Assembly: GCF_040256395.1 (NCBI RefSeq)
Contig: NZ_CP158299.1
Span: 1,393,501-1,457,500 of the forward strand
Direction of reading: 5' to 3'
DNA: 64,000 nucleotides
Source: Deinococcus sonorensis KR-87
GTDB lineage: Bacteria; Deinococcota; Deinococci; Deinococcales; Deinococcaceae
The translations under genes and the position numbers were made by a program. The notes under the pieces were generated by a model, which worked only from the letters and a program-made list of their open reading frames with translations, ran no database searches and was not told the origin of the DNA. Below, piece by piece: positions 25,801 to 34,895 of the stretch (positions are counted from its first letter, which is position 1; the number at the start of each line of letters is the position of its first letter).

Positions 25801-27801
25801 GGGTTTGGTGAGAGTTGAGCCAAAAGCTTGGCTGCTAAAATCTGATTTTATTATAAGTGAATCATCACCATTATAAATTCTATATTGAGATTCGTTGAGT
25901 GCTCTTAGGTACATATTTATGTTATGTACAGCCCTGCCCATGTTCGCCTCGTTACCTCCATTATATGGTCTATCTTGGAAATCTTTCCTACTGCCTCCTT
26001 GAGCTCGTGTGTCCCATCCTTCAGCTCGCATAGCGTGACAGGCTGGGCATTTGCAAACGGGCAGTTCGTTGCTCCATGGAGCGTTTGTAACAATTTTGTG
26101 ATTTTTTATGAGACGTGCCGAGCTTGGCAAATATTGTAAGTATTTGCCCCCTGTGAAGGCTTCCATATACATGCTGGAGCCGTCGAAAGAGTCTACTCCG
26201 AGGTGAGTTAACGTAGCCGCCCATCGTATGCTGGAAACACCTAGAACGTGTATGTATATACCCTTAAAATTCTCTCGATATTTAACCGCATCGCTCACAC
26301 ATTTATAAACAAACTGTGGATCGCGACTAGATTTCATCGCCAAGCTACCCAAAGCTATGTGTGTATAACCCATCTCTAAGTACTTTTCCATCATATAATG
26401 CCGTTGCTCAAAAGTGCCATGCGTGACTGCCATCAGCCGGTGTCCCTGTGCAAGCGGCATCATTTCCTGCGCAAATTGCAGTGACACCTCGATTTTCTCC
26501 GCCGCCCTTTTCAAGGTGTCACTGTCCAGAATCATCATATCTGGCGATACGATGATGTCGATGCCCTTGCGTGCGCCTGCTGCCTCATACAACCGCATGG
26601 CTCTCTCAGGCGTCAAAGGGCCGTCCTTTTTTTTCAGAATGGGGTACGGCTCGTTTTTGTAACTCCAGGCCCCGCAATCGTAGATGTTGCCTTCCTCGGT
26701 CTCTGGCAACGGCTCGTTGGAGGGGTTATGGTACGCCAAGCTGGTCAAGTAGCCGCGCGGGCCGTCAGGGGTACCGTAGCCCTCGATGTACTTCCAGATG
26801 CGATCTACTCGGGGGGCAGGCAGTGGATTGCCGTGCTCGTCTTTTGTGATCTTTAGCTTGTCACGATTGTTGATGACCACCGTAAAGCGCGTTCTCGGTC
26901 TCTCGGTAAGTCGGTGCTGGGGCCTGGGGTAGAACTCCTCACTGCTCAGGCCTAGGGGGTTGAATCCCAGGTTGCTGCGGTGAATGCCGGGCACCAGCCG
27001 TGGGCCGTCAGTAGGGGTGGCCGTGTTGTCGACGCGCGCAGCAAGTAACGGTTCGGATTCCGGCAGGCTGAGTAAGGGGGTGGCGGTGCGGTTTTCCTGC
27101 CAGCTTTCCAGCGCGTTGATGGCAGCTTGGGGGTCAGCGTGCCAAAGCCGCAGCACCTCGGGGTTCTCGGCCACCATCCGGGCCAGTTGGTAGAACAGGA
27201 AGCCCTTTAGACCCACCAAGCCATAACCGAACCGCTTTGCATCTTTGTTGGCCAGCGTCATGATTGCCTGCCTAACGCTGTGCTTGGGAATGCTGCGAGC
27301 ACTGCCGCCGCTCGCAAGGAAGATGAAGCTCTGCTCGGACCGATTTACCAGCGGCAACTGCGCCGACTTTAAGTAATTTTCGCCGAGCAGGAACACCACT
27401 ATGTCGTAGTCGCGGATGGCCACATTCAAGTCGTCATGTATCTTTAGTTGCCGACTCCAAGCCAGCACTTCCCTGCTGCTCAGGTCGTTAAAGGTCGTCT
27501 CATACGGCGCGATCAACGTATTGTCGTCAATCAACCCGTACCCAGCGCTGATGATCTTTAGGGTGCTCGTTAGGTCCTTGTTGGCGCTTAGTAGGTCGAA
27601 GGCCTGACTCACCTGCACATGCTGCTGGCCAGTGTACATACGCTTGGCCGAGGTCAGGTAAGGCTTCAGGGCCCCTTCGCGCTCCTTGACGTGTTCACTT
27701 CCCTGGCGGAAATCGTCCAGCGTCAACTGACCCTCGGGTTTGGAAAGCTTGGCCCCAGTACAGGAGCTGATCACGATGATGCTGGGAAGTTGGTTCGTCA
27801 T
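25768..27801 (-). CDS. Long TGT/DpdA-like transglycosylase with N-terminal DUF6884-like domain
   Basis: 677 residues from ATG 27801 (a longer frame begins at 27846 without support). Residues 5-160 form a DUF6884/YaaA-like domain (VISSCTGAKLS, SAGYGLID, PYETTFNDL). The transglycosylase barrel follows: YDCGAWSYK in place of TDSGGFQ, DIIVSPDMM, HIALGSLA, HVLGVSSIRW, and VDSFDGSSMYM with the nucleophile-position Asp. The zinc site CKCPACH...HNINMY is present, unlike in the short paralogue. The gene is longer than bacterial Tgt and matches what is annotated as DpdA in several bacteria and phages (from memory). Inferred: inserts a 7-deazaguanine into DNA. It converges on the HerA operon and stands 215 bases from the UvrD operon. 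Confidence 0.8.
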   Translation of the reverse strand: MTNQLPSIIVISSCTGAKLSKPEGQLTLDDFRQGSEHVKEREGALKPYLTSAKRMYTGQQHVQVSQAFDLLSANKDLTSTLKIISAGYGLIDDNTLIAPYETTFNDLSSREVLAWSRQLKIHDDLNVAIRDYDIVVFLLGENYLKSAQLPLVNRSEQSFIFLASGGSARSIPKHSVRQAIMTLANKDAKRFGYGLVGLKGFLFYQLARMVAENPEVLRLWHADPQAAINALESWQENRTATPLLSLPESEPLLAARVDNTATPTDGPRLVPGIHRSNLGFNPLGLSSEEFYPRPQHRLTERPRTRFTVVINNRDKLKITKDEHGNPLPAPRVDRIWKYIEGYGTPDGPRGYLTSLAYHNPSNEPLPETEEGNIYDCGAWSYKNEPYPILKKKDGPLTPERAMRLYEAAGARKGIDIIVSPDMMILDSDTLKRAAEKIEVSLQFAQEMMPLAQGHRLMAVTHGTFEQRHYMMEKYLEMGYTHIALGSLAMKSSRDPQFVYKCVSDAVKYRENFKGIYIHVLGVSSIRWAATLTHLGVDSFDGSSMYMEAFTGGKYLQYLPSSARLIKNHKIVTNAPWSNELPVCKCPACHAMRAEGWDTRAQGGSRKDFQDRPYNGGNEANMGRAVHNINMYLRALNESQYRIYNGDDSLIIKSDFSSQAFGSTLTKPLLFEATRELN

Positions 27802-28016
27802 AGGGTGCGTTGGCCTCTCTGGGGTGTGCTTGGGGTGCCCAGACATGGCGGGCAGGCTGATCAGTTTATACCGTCGCCGTCCCTGTTATTTCCTGAGATC
27901 CTGAAACAGAACGCACCCCCACTGAACCGGAAATATCCGGTACTGCCGTGGGGCCGGGAGGACTAGCATAGATAGAGTGCCCCGTATGGTTGCCCAAACG
28001 CAAAGGAGTCCAAACG

Positions 28017-30281
28017 TTGACCTCGCCAGCCCTGCCAGGAACCCTTTCCCTAACCGACTTCTACGCTTTTATGCCCAGGCTCCCTGACGGCTCTCTCTCG
28101 CTCAGTTCCGACCAGCAGCAGGCCTTGGAGCATGACTTCGCGCTGCCACTCTGGGTGATCGCCGGGCCGGGTACCGGTAAGACGCACACCCTGGTGTGGT
28201 TAGTCCTTAAGCGGTTGTTGGTCGACGGTGTCCCGCCACAGCGCTTGATGCTCACGACCTTTACTCGTAAGGCCGCCACCGAACTGCGTACGCGATTGAT
28301 TCAGGCCCGGCAGGCGATGGTCGATGCAGGCCTAAAGGCGGCGGAAGGTATCGACCTGTCGCAACTGATGCTCGGCACCCTGCATGAACTGGCGAGCGAG
28401 GTGCTGCAGCGCGAGCGCTACCACGAGACGCTGCGGGTGCGCCTGCTGGGCGACGAGTTGACCCAGCAGTTCTTCGTGCGCCGCTCACGAAATCCCCTGA
28501 TGGACTGCGACGACCTAACCTTCTGGCAGCGCTTCAAGTTCATCAAGGGCGCGGACGTCTTCCCGCCCAACAAGGCCAAGCGGGCCGAGTATGCATGCAA
28601 GCTGTTCAACCGTATGACGGAAAATAGCGTCGACCTTTCCCTGCTGCGCTCATCGGGCGAGCCGCATCTTGTGGTGCTGGCCGACGCCTACGACGCCTAC
28701 CTGACTAATTTACACAAAGGGCACCGCTCAGACCAAGGGCTGCTTCAACGCCACTTCCTGGACTACCTGAAGTCGCCGGCCGGACAAGGGTGGGTCGATC
28801 AGGGCCTCACGCTGCTGGTGGACGAGTACCAGGACACCAACCCTATCCAGGAGGAGATTTACTTCCACCTTGCAGGCACCCGGGGAGACCTGACGGTGGT
28901 GGGCGACGATGACCAGAGCCTGTACCGCTTCCGCGGAGCGACCGTTGAGGCCCTGACGAGTTTCGACCTGGCCTGCCGGCACTTCCTGGGCCGTCAGCCG
29001 GTGCCGCTCTACCTGACTGAGAACCGCCGCAGCCACCCTCAAATCGTTGACTGGGTCAACGCTTACATCGGCGGCCACCCGGAGATGGTTGACCCAGTGG
29101 TGCGCGTCCGGGCGCCCGGAAAGCCCCTGCTGGTAGCGAAGTCGGGCATGACCGGAACCTACCCGGCGGTCGCGGCCATCGCCGAAGGCGCCAACCCACA
29201 GGCGGCCCAGAAGGTCGCGGCACTGGTCGCCGGTTTGATACAGGACGGGCTGGTGTCCGACCCCAGCCAGATTGCCCTTCTGACCTTTAGCACCCGCGAG
29301 ACCACTCACGGGGTCGGCCCGTACGTCGATGCCATCCGGGCCCAGGGTCTGTCTGTCTACAACCCGCGCAGCCGCCGGGCACACGTCGACGCGCGCCTGC
29401 TCGCGCTAGTCGGGGCGTTCAGTCTGATTCTCGACCCCGACTACGCCGAGGCGAACCTGGTGGCGGGTTTACCGAGGGGAGTGCCGAAATACATCCAGGA
29501 CGCACGGGCCGCTTTCGTGCAGCTGATCGACGGCGGACTGTATCCAGAGCTGGAATCCTATGTCATCGACTCGCGCAGCGCCATCGCGGCCGCCACCATC
29601 GACCCCGCGAATCCTTTCCTGAAGCGGAAGGGAGGGCAGCAGGTGATTCTGTCGATGCTGCTCTTCAAGCTGCTTAGCCAGGAGCCCTTCGCCAGTGACC
29701 TGCGCGACGCTGAGGGGGGTGAGCGCATCAAGGCGCTGAACCTGATCATGGCCGAGTACGAGGCGCTGTTCAGCGACGGCCGCATCAAGCTGGCGAGCGA
29801 CCCCGGCGGCGGCAGCCGGGTCGACGGCTGGACCGTCTACAACTTCTACTCGGTATTCGTCGAGGGCATCCACGATGGCTTGAACGATCCAGAAGACTCT
29901 GAAATGACCCTCCAGCCGGGTGCGGTGAACGTGATGACCATCCATCAATCCAAGGGGCTGGAGTTCGAGGTAGTGATTGTGTTGCGCCCGGATAAGCAGC
30001 CGTTTGTTTCCGACACACACGAACTCGAAGACCAGTTCCATACCTTCTCGGCACATCCGACCAAGCCCACCCACCGACGCTCACAGGAGGAACGCGCCGC
30101 CGAGGACGCCATCCGCCTGTTCTTCGTGGCGTACTCGCGGGCCAAGCGCCTCCTGGTGGTGGCCGGACAACTACACCCCAAGTGTGCCCCAAGTTGGGAC
30201 CGGGTGATGGGCGCTGCCTTCGGCAGCGGCAAGATCAGCAAAAGGGCCGACCTCGCCGGCCTAGGAGCGCACCTGCTATGA
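28017..30281 (+). CDS. UvrD/Rep-type SF1 helicase
   Basis: 754 residues from TTG 28017, chosen because AAAGGAG lies 8 bases upstream; a TTG at 27990 lacks one. All UvrD motifs are visible: AGPGTGKTHT (I), LLVDEYQDTNP (II), VVGDDDQSLYRFRGA (III), LTENRRSHPQI (IV), VMTIHQSKGLEFE (V) and FFVAYSRAKR (VI). It is 3'-5' helicase-like and about the usual length. The nuclease gene starts within its stop codon (ATGA). Such helicase plus RecB/Cas4-type nuclease pairs act like split AddAB modules. Here it opens the third operon of the transglycosylase island. Confidence 0.9.
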   Translation: MTSPALPGTLSLTDFYAFMPRLPDGSLSLSSDQQQALEHDFALPLWVIAGPGTGKTHTLVWLVLKRLLVDGVPPQRLMLTTFTRKAATELRTRLIQARQAMVDAGLKAAEGIDLSQLMLGTLHELASEVLQRERYHETLRVRLLGDELTQQFFVRRSRNPLMDCDDLTFWQRFKFIKGADVFPPNKAKRAEYACKLFNRMTENSVDLSLLRSSGEPHLVVLADAYDAYLTNLHKGHRSDQGLLQRHFLDYLKSPAGQGWVDQGLTLLVDEYQDTNPIQEEIYFHLAGTRGDLTVVGDDDQSLYRFRGATVEALTSFDLACRHFLGRQPVPLYLTENRRSHPQIVDWVNAYIGGHPEMVDPVVRVRAPGKPLLVAKSGMTGTYPAVAAIAEGANPQAAQKVAALVAGLIQDGLVSDPSQIALLTFSTRETTHGVGPYVDAIRAQGLSVYNPRSRRAHVDARLLALVGAFSLILDPDYAEANLVAGLPRGVPKYIQDARAAFVQLIDGGLYPELESYVIDSRSAIAAATIDPANPFLKRKGGQQVILSMLLFKLLSQEPFASDLRDAEGGERIKALNLIMAEYEALFSDGRIKLASDPGGGSRVDGWTVYNFYSVFVEGIHDGLNDPEDSEMTLQPGAVNVMTIHQSKGLEFEVVIVLRPDKQPFVSDTHELEDQFHTFSAHPTKPTHRRSQEERAAEDAIRLFFVAYSRAKRLLVVAGQLHPKCAPSWDRVMGAAFGSGKISKRADLAGLGAHLL

Positions 30282-31249
30282 GTTTTACTGACACTCTTAA
30301 GGCCGGCGGGTGGAGCATCCCGCCCCTGCGTTCGGAGGAGCACATCCGCAAGTACAGCACTACCGGTGACATCCTGGCTTACAAGCGCTGCAAGCGTCAG
30401 TACGGCATATTCGGGGTGCGTGGCTTCGCGCCCAGCAGCGACACGCAGGCCTACTTCGGCACGCTGACACACGACGTGCTCGACGCCATCAACCGCGAGT
30501 ATAAGGTCACGGGGAAAATTCCCGCCGAGGCAGATATTCAGGTGCTGGTCGATCAGGCGCATGACCGTCTATGGCGTTCCGGAGTGCGACCGTACAACGC
30601 CTCATGGCAACGGGAACGGGTGGCACTGCTCATCTCCCGCTTCGTGGAACTCGCCGGGCACTCTTTTTTTAAGCATGTCCAGGAGACTGAGTACCAGCTG
30701 GAACGGGCCATGACGACCCCCAACGGTCAGCCGTATGTGCTCAGCGGGGTGGTGGATGTGCTCGCAGGTGCCGTGTGTGAGGACTTGGAGTTGCCGTTTC
30801 CTACCCACCACGATGATGTCGAGATCTGGGATTACAAGTCCGGGCGGCGGCCGAAGAAAGGGGACCCCGCCCTGCGCGACTACGAGTTTCAAATGCGGAT
30901 GTACGCTCGGATCTATGAACTGCGTACGGGTCGCCCCCCGGCCCGTTGCGTGCTGGTCTTCCTGGGCGAACTGGCCGACGATGACAGCTACAAGGCAGCC
31001 AAGGGGAAGGCCTACCGGTTCCCCGAATTGTTCTATCCGGTCCATCCGGACCCGGCGCGCGTGCACGAGGTTGAGACCGACTTTCATGACACCGTAGATG
31101 CCATCGAGGTGGAGCGGGCACTGGCCTACAGCGCGCAGTGGACCGCACCGACGACTCCAGTCGATGAACAGACCTGCGAGGCCTGCGACTTGCGCCCCAA
31201 CTGCGCCAGCTACCCCAAGGGTGCGAAACTGCGGGCCGAGGCGTTGTGA
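30278..31249 (+). CDS. PD-(D/E)xK nuclease with Fe-S cysteines (Cas4/RecB-like)
   Basis: 323 residues, start in the ATGA overlap. Motifs in order: RCKRQYG (first Cys), GTLTHDVLD (His), SGVVDVLAG (metal Asp), WDYKSG (D-x-K), QMRMYARIY (QxxxY), and a C-terminal CEACDLRPNC giving three more Cys. This is the Cas4/AddB layout with a 4Fe-4S cluster; such enzymes are 5'-3' exonucleases. Its neighbours are the UvrD-like and Hel308-like helicases, each overlapping by 4 bases, so the three are probably one end-processing complex. No CRISPR array is in the window, so it is not a CRISPR adaptation Cas4. Confidence 0.88.
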   Translation: MSFTDTLKAGGWSIPPLRSEEHIRKYSTTGDILAYKRCKRQYGIFGVRGFAPSSDTQAYFGTLTHDVLDAINREYKVTGKIPAEADIQVLVDQAHDRLWRSGVRPYNASWQRERVALLISRFVELAGHSFFKHVQETEYQLERAMTTPNGQPYVLSGVVDVLAGAVCEDLELPFPTHHDDVEIWDYKSGRRPKKGDPALRDYEFQMRMYARIYELRTGRPPARCVLVFLGELADDDSYKAAKGKAYRFPELFYPVHPDPARVHEVETDFHDTVDAIEVERALAYSAQWTAPTTPVDEQTCEACDLRPNCASYPKGAKLRAEAL

Positions 31250-33531
31250 CCACTGTCCCGGCACCGCTGCCCTCCTTTTGGGAGGAGGCGCTAACAGTAC
31301 TGGTTCCCGGAGGTGTGCTCCAGCCAGTGCAGCAAGCTGCCCTCGAAGCGGGGTTGATCGGATCTGCGCAACGGCGCAATTTTATCGTGTCCGCACCGAC
31401 CAATGCCGGGAAAACCCTGGTGGGTGACCTCGCCTGCCTGGACGCCCTAAGGCAGGGACAACGGGCGGTGCTGCTCGAGCCGCTGCGTGCCCTGGCGCAG
31501 GAGAAGCACGAGGAGTGGGTGGCCCGTATCACCCAGCTCCGCACCCTGCTCGGACGGGACATCCGTGTCACGCTGTCGACCGGCGATTACCGCCTGGAAG
31601 ATGAGCACTTCACCGACCTGCCAGCGACCGGCGAACTCATCGTCGCCACCCCTGAGAAACTGGAGGCCTTACTGCGCCGTCCGGAGCATCAGGCGTGGTT
31701 TGAGGGCATCGGCGTGGTGGTGGTGGACGAGGCGCACCTGATTTCCAACCCCCGGCGCGGCCCGACACTGGAACTGCTGCTCAGCCGCCTGAAGGCCATG
31801 CCCTCGCCGCCACGGTTCGTGCTGCTGTCTGGAACGGTTGGCAACACCGATGCGGCGCAGGCTTGGCTGGCTCCCTGCGAAGTGGTGCGCGTCACGCAAC
31901 GGACGTCACCGCTCTCCCTCAGCGTGCTACCCGTTCCGCCACTGCCCGAAGGGAAAGCAGATGACGTCGCCACCGAATGGCTCCAAACGCAACTGCTGGA
32001 CCCGGCGCACCGGGCGCTCGTCTTTGTGTACCAGACCGCCTCGGCCGAGAAACTGGCGCGGCACCTGTGCACAGCCCTGGGAACAGAAGTGGCCTCGGCC
32101 TACCATGCCCGGCTGCCGAAGGTCCAGAGAGACGCGGTTCGGGCGGCTTTTCTGAGCGGCGAGACCCGGGTGGTGGTCAGCACCACTGCCCTCGCCATGG
32201 GGTTGAACCTGCCGTGCACCCATGTTCTGGTCCGTGATGCTGCGTTTCCTGGGGTCGGACGCGTGGAGGTGGATACCTTGCTTCAGATGCTCGGCCGGGC
32301 CGGACGTGGCCAGACGCCTGGAACTGGTGCAGTGGTGGTGAAGTCTACCGACGGCTGGGAGGCTGAAGAGCTTCGGCACGCGCTGCACCATCCGCAGTTC
32401 GCCGACTTGACGTCTGCGTTCGACCGACTGGATAACTCCGAACGCGGACCCGCAGAGCAGGTGGTCGCCACCTTGCTGGCGGCCCAGGTCAATCCAGTGC
32501 CGGCCGCCAACTTGGAAGATCTGCTGCGGCACTCGTTGGGTGGCCCCCGCTTGGCCGGGCAGGTGCGCGGCGCGCTCGCTTGGCTGGAACGCCAGAAGCT
32601 CGCCTACCGTGAATCTCCAATGCCAGGTGCCGTTGGTGGTCCGGTTCGCTTCGCCCTGACACTGCTCGGCAGACGGACCGTACGGGCCGTGGTGCCCCTC
32701 CCGTTTGCGGCGGGGTACGCCCAGCTGCTCCGGGACCTGATGTTGACCGAAGCGTCCGACGACCTGCTCGAGCACTGGCGTCCGATGGACACGCTTCTGC
32801 TACTCAATCTGCTGCATGAGCGTCCACCCAATCTCGGCTGGCGCTTCAGTGAGGCACTGGTTCAGAAGGTGGACAGCTGGTGTGAGGAATTCGGGGCCGA
32901 CGCCCCCCTGCTTGCCCGCTACATGCGTGGCGCACCTGAAACCAGTCGGGCCGATGAACTCCTCGGTTCTTTGGGAATCGCCCCTGCAGGCAGGAAGGGA
33001 AAAGCCGAGGCCAGAAAACTCGCATATCTCGGTCTGGCCCGCGCGGCGGTCTTGTTCGAACGCTCCCGGGGCCGGGCGGTTGGAGATGTTGAGCTCCGCT
33101 GGAGCATCAAGAACCTGGCGGGCCTGGAGGAACGCTGGCGCGACGACCTGTTGTGGCTGCTTGGTGGTCTGGGCCACCTGCTGGATGTTCACTGCTTCTA
33201 CTTCTATCTACGGGAACACTGTGCGGCCAACGACGCACGCGTACGCCGCGTGAAGGTGGCCCTGAAGCGTCAGAGACGGCAGACTTACGGGCTGATCGAG
33301 GGTCTGAAGCGCTGCTCGCCGCTGGGAGGTCTGCTCGACTTGATCCGCAAACAACAACTCGGACGCAAACCGAAGATCGGTCTGACCAGTCTGCGCAAAC
33401 TCGAAGACGCGGGCGTAACTGATCTGAATGTCCTGATGGGACTCACTGCTGCCGATTTGCACGCCCTCGGGTTGCGCCGTGATTTTGCTCAGCAGGTGGT
33501 GCGTTTCCTTCAGCGCCGCCGGGCGGCTTAA
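31246..33531 (+). CDS. Hel308/Ski2-like SF2 helicase with C-terminal HhH
   Basis: 761 residues, GTG start in a GTGA overlap with the nuclease gene. Motifs: APTNAGKTLVG (I), VVVDEAHLI (II), LLSGTVGN (III), TTALAMGLNLPCTH (V) and QMLGRAGRGQ (VI). After a winged-helix and ratchet region, the last 80 residues have paired helix-hairpin-helix motifs (LTSLRKLEDAGV, LTAADLHALGL). It is a paralogue in style of the helicase at 16996 but has no SWIM finger. It is the last gene of the UvrD-nuclease-helicase operon. Likely role: unwinding 3'-tailed DNA during degradation or repair of recognised DNA. Confidence 0.88.
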   Translation: MTTVPAPLPSFWEEALTVLVPGGVLQPVQQAALEAGLIGSAQRRNFIVSAPTNAGKTLVGDLACLDALRQGQRAVLLEPLRALAQEKHEEWVARITQLRTLLGRDIRVTLSTGDYRLEDEHFTDLPATGELIVATPEKLEALLRRPEHQAWFEGIGVVVVDEAHLISNPRRGPTLELLLSRLKAMPSPPRFVLLSGTVGNTDAAQAWLAPCEVVRVTQRTSPLSLSVLPVPPLPEGKADDVATEWLQTQLLDPAHRALVFVYQTASAEKLARHLCTALGTEVASAYHARLPKVQRDAVRAAFLSGETRVVVSTTALAMGLNLPCTHVLVRDAAFPGVGRVEVDTLLQMLGRAGRGQTPGTGAVVVKSTDGWEAEELRHALHHPQFADLTSAFDRLDNSERGPAEQVVATLLAAQVNPVPAANLEDLLRHSLGGPRLAGQVRGALAWLERQKLAYRESPMPGAVGGPVRFALTLLGRRTVRAVVPLPFAAGYAQLLRDLMLTEASDDLLEHWRPMDTLLLLNLLHERPPNLGWRFSEALVQKVDSWCEEFGADAPLLARYMRGAPETSRADELLGSLGIAPAGRKGKAEARKLAYLGLARAAVLFERSRGRAVGDVELRWSIKNLAGLEERWRDDLLWLLGGLGHLLDVHCFYFYLREHCAANDARVRRVKVALKRQRRQTYGLIEGLKRCSPLGGLLDLIRKQQLGRKPKIGLTSLRKLEDAGVTDLNVLMGLTAADLHALGLRRDFAQQVVRFLQRRRAA

Positions 33532-33604
33532 GCGCCAGTGGTTTGCGAAGGCATGCGGCTGCTGCGCCAGTTCGGGTCACGGTATCCCCGATGACCAGCC
33601 TCCT

Positions 33605-34073
33605 GTGACCTCGGCCGCCCACTCGCTCGAACTGGTGATCCTAATGGGGTTACCTGGAGGCGGCAAGACCACCTTCTACCGGAATCACTTCGCGGGGACG
33701 CACGCGCACGTGAGCAAGGACCTGTTCCCGAACAACCGGAATAAGACCCGTCGGCAGCAGTACCTGCTTGAGGAGGCGCTGTCCAGCGGAACGTCGGTGG
33801 TGCTGGACAACACCAATCCCACGGTGGACGACCGGGCCGGAGCAATTGCCCTGGCGCATGCGTTCGGGGCGGTGGTCTCCGGCTATGTGTTTCCCTGGAT
33901 GTCGCGGCGGCCAGAGCACAGAACGCCCTCCGCTTGGGCCAGGCCCGCGTGCCGGACGTCGCCATCTCCGCCACCGCCGGCCGCTAGCAGACGCCCCTCC
34001 CGACGAGGGCTTCGAGGCTCTCTACGCCGTCCACCTCACCCCCGAAGGAGCCTTCGGAGAGCCTTCCGTCCGG
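33605..34073 (+). pseudogene. Polynucleotide kinase (P-loop), decayed
   Basis: The first 100 codons from a GTG at 33605 encode a clear kinase start (ILMGLPGGGKTTFY, then VSKDLFPNN and VVLDNTNPT). Around 33895 the family sequence jumps to another frame (RAQNALRLGQARVPDVAIS), meets a TAG at 33984, and jumps again before EGFEALYAVHL. So there are at least two frameshifts and one stop. In related genomes a kinase of this kind sits before a Thg1 gene (from memory), as here. It cannot yield a full-length enzyme; the reading is confident because all three frames keep family motifs in order. Confidence 0.75.
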
Positions 34074-34800
34074 ATGAACACCGACGCCTTTGAGGGACGC
34101 CTGCGTGCCCTCGAGTACTATCACAGCCTGAAGATTGTTTCCGGCGCCTGGGTGGTCCTGCGGGTCGGCAGGCGCGGCTTTTCCCGGTTCACCCAGGAGC
34201 GCTTCAGCAAACCGTTTGACGACCGGTTTCACACCCTGATGGTCGCCACCGCCCAAGCACTGCTGGAGGAGTTCCAGGGGGTCTATGCCCACACGGAGAG
34301 CGACGAGATCAGCGTACTCTTCCCGCCCACCTGGACCATGTTCGACCGGGAGCTGGAGAAGCTGGTCAGTCTCAGTGCTGGGATGGCCAGCGCGACCTTC
34401 ACGCTGGCCTGCGGGGAACGCGTCACCTTTGACAGCCGCGCCTGGATCGGCGTGACCGCTCAGGACGTCGTGGACTACTTCCGCTGGCGACAGTCGGACG
34501 CGGCCCGCTGCGCCCTGAACGGCTGGGCGTGCTGGACGCTCCGGCAGGAGGGGCCAGCGTGGCCGAGGCCACTCGCGCGCTCGAAGGCCAGACCACGGCC
34601 TTCAAGAACGAGCTGCTGTACCAGTGGGGTGTGAACTTCAACGGCCTGCCCGCCTAGCAGCGGCGGGGCGTGGGCCTGTACTGGGAGATCTATAGCAAGG
34701 ATGGCGTGAACCCCCTCACCGGACAGGGTGTCGTAGCGGAACGCCGATGGGTAAAGACCGACAGAGACCTCCCGATGAAGGACAAGTACAGCGCCTTACT
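34074..34800 (+). pseudogene. Thg1-like tRNA-His guanylyltransferase, decayed
   Basis: ATG 34074 begins MNTDAFEGRLRALEYYH; RRGFSRFT and HTESDEISVLFPPT match Thg1. The metal-binding RxDGRGF motif reads RVGRRGF, so one catalytic Asp is lost. Compared with the fragment at 38606, the G-run at about 34551-34554 is one base shorter, which breaks the frame after RQEG, and an AWQRR motif reads with a TAG for Trp near 34655. The 3' part is therefore dead. Thg1 adds G to the 5' end of tRNA-His; the bacterial forms can extend other tRNA ends. Neighbouring kinase is also broken. Confidence 0.75.
34493..34797 (+). repeat. Direct repeat copy A (Thg1 3' part)
   Basis: About 305 bases that closely match 38606-38911 in the same orientation, beginning at GTCGGACGCGGCCCG and ending near TACAGCGCCTT. 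Copy A has the broken G-run and an in-frame TAG; copy B does not. Confidence 0.8.
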
Positions 34801-34895
34801 TACGCGTGGATGGCCCCGGTCTTGCAAAACGCTTCACCAGGCTCGTGCGTGCCAGTGGGGACGATGTCACGCGCGAGCCCAGCCTACCTGGACCC

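Noticed and set aside
28017..31249. CRISPR-type Cas4 with an array
   Set aside because: The Cas4-like nuclease has no cas1, cas2 or repeat array in the window; the helicase partners point elsewhere.
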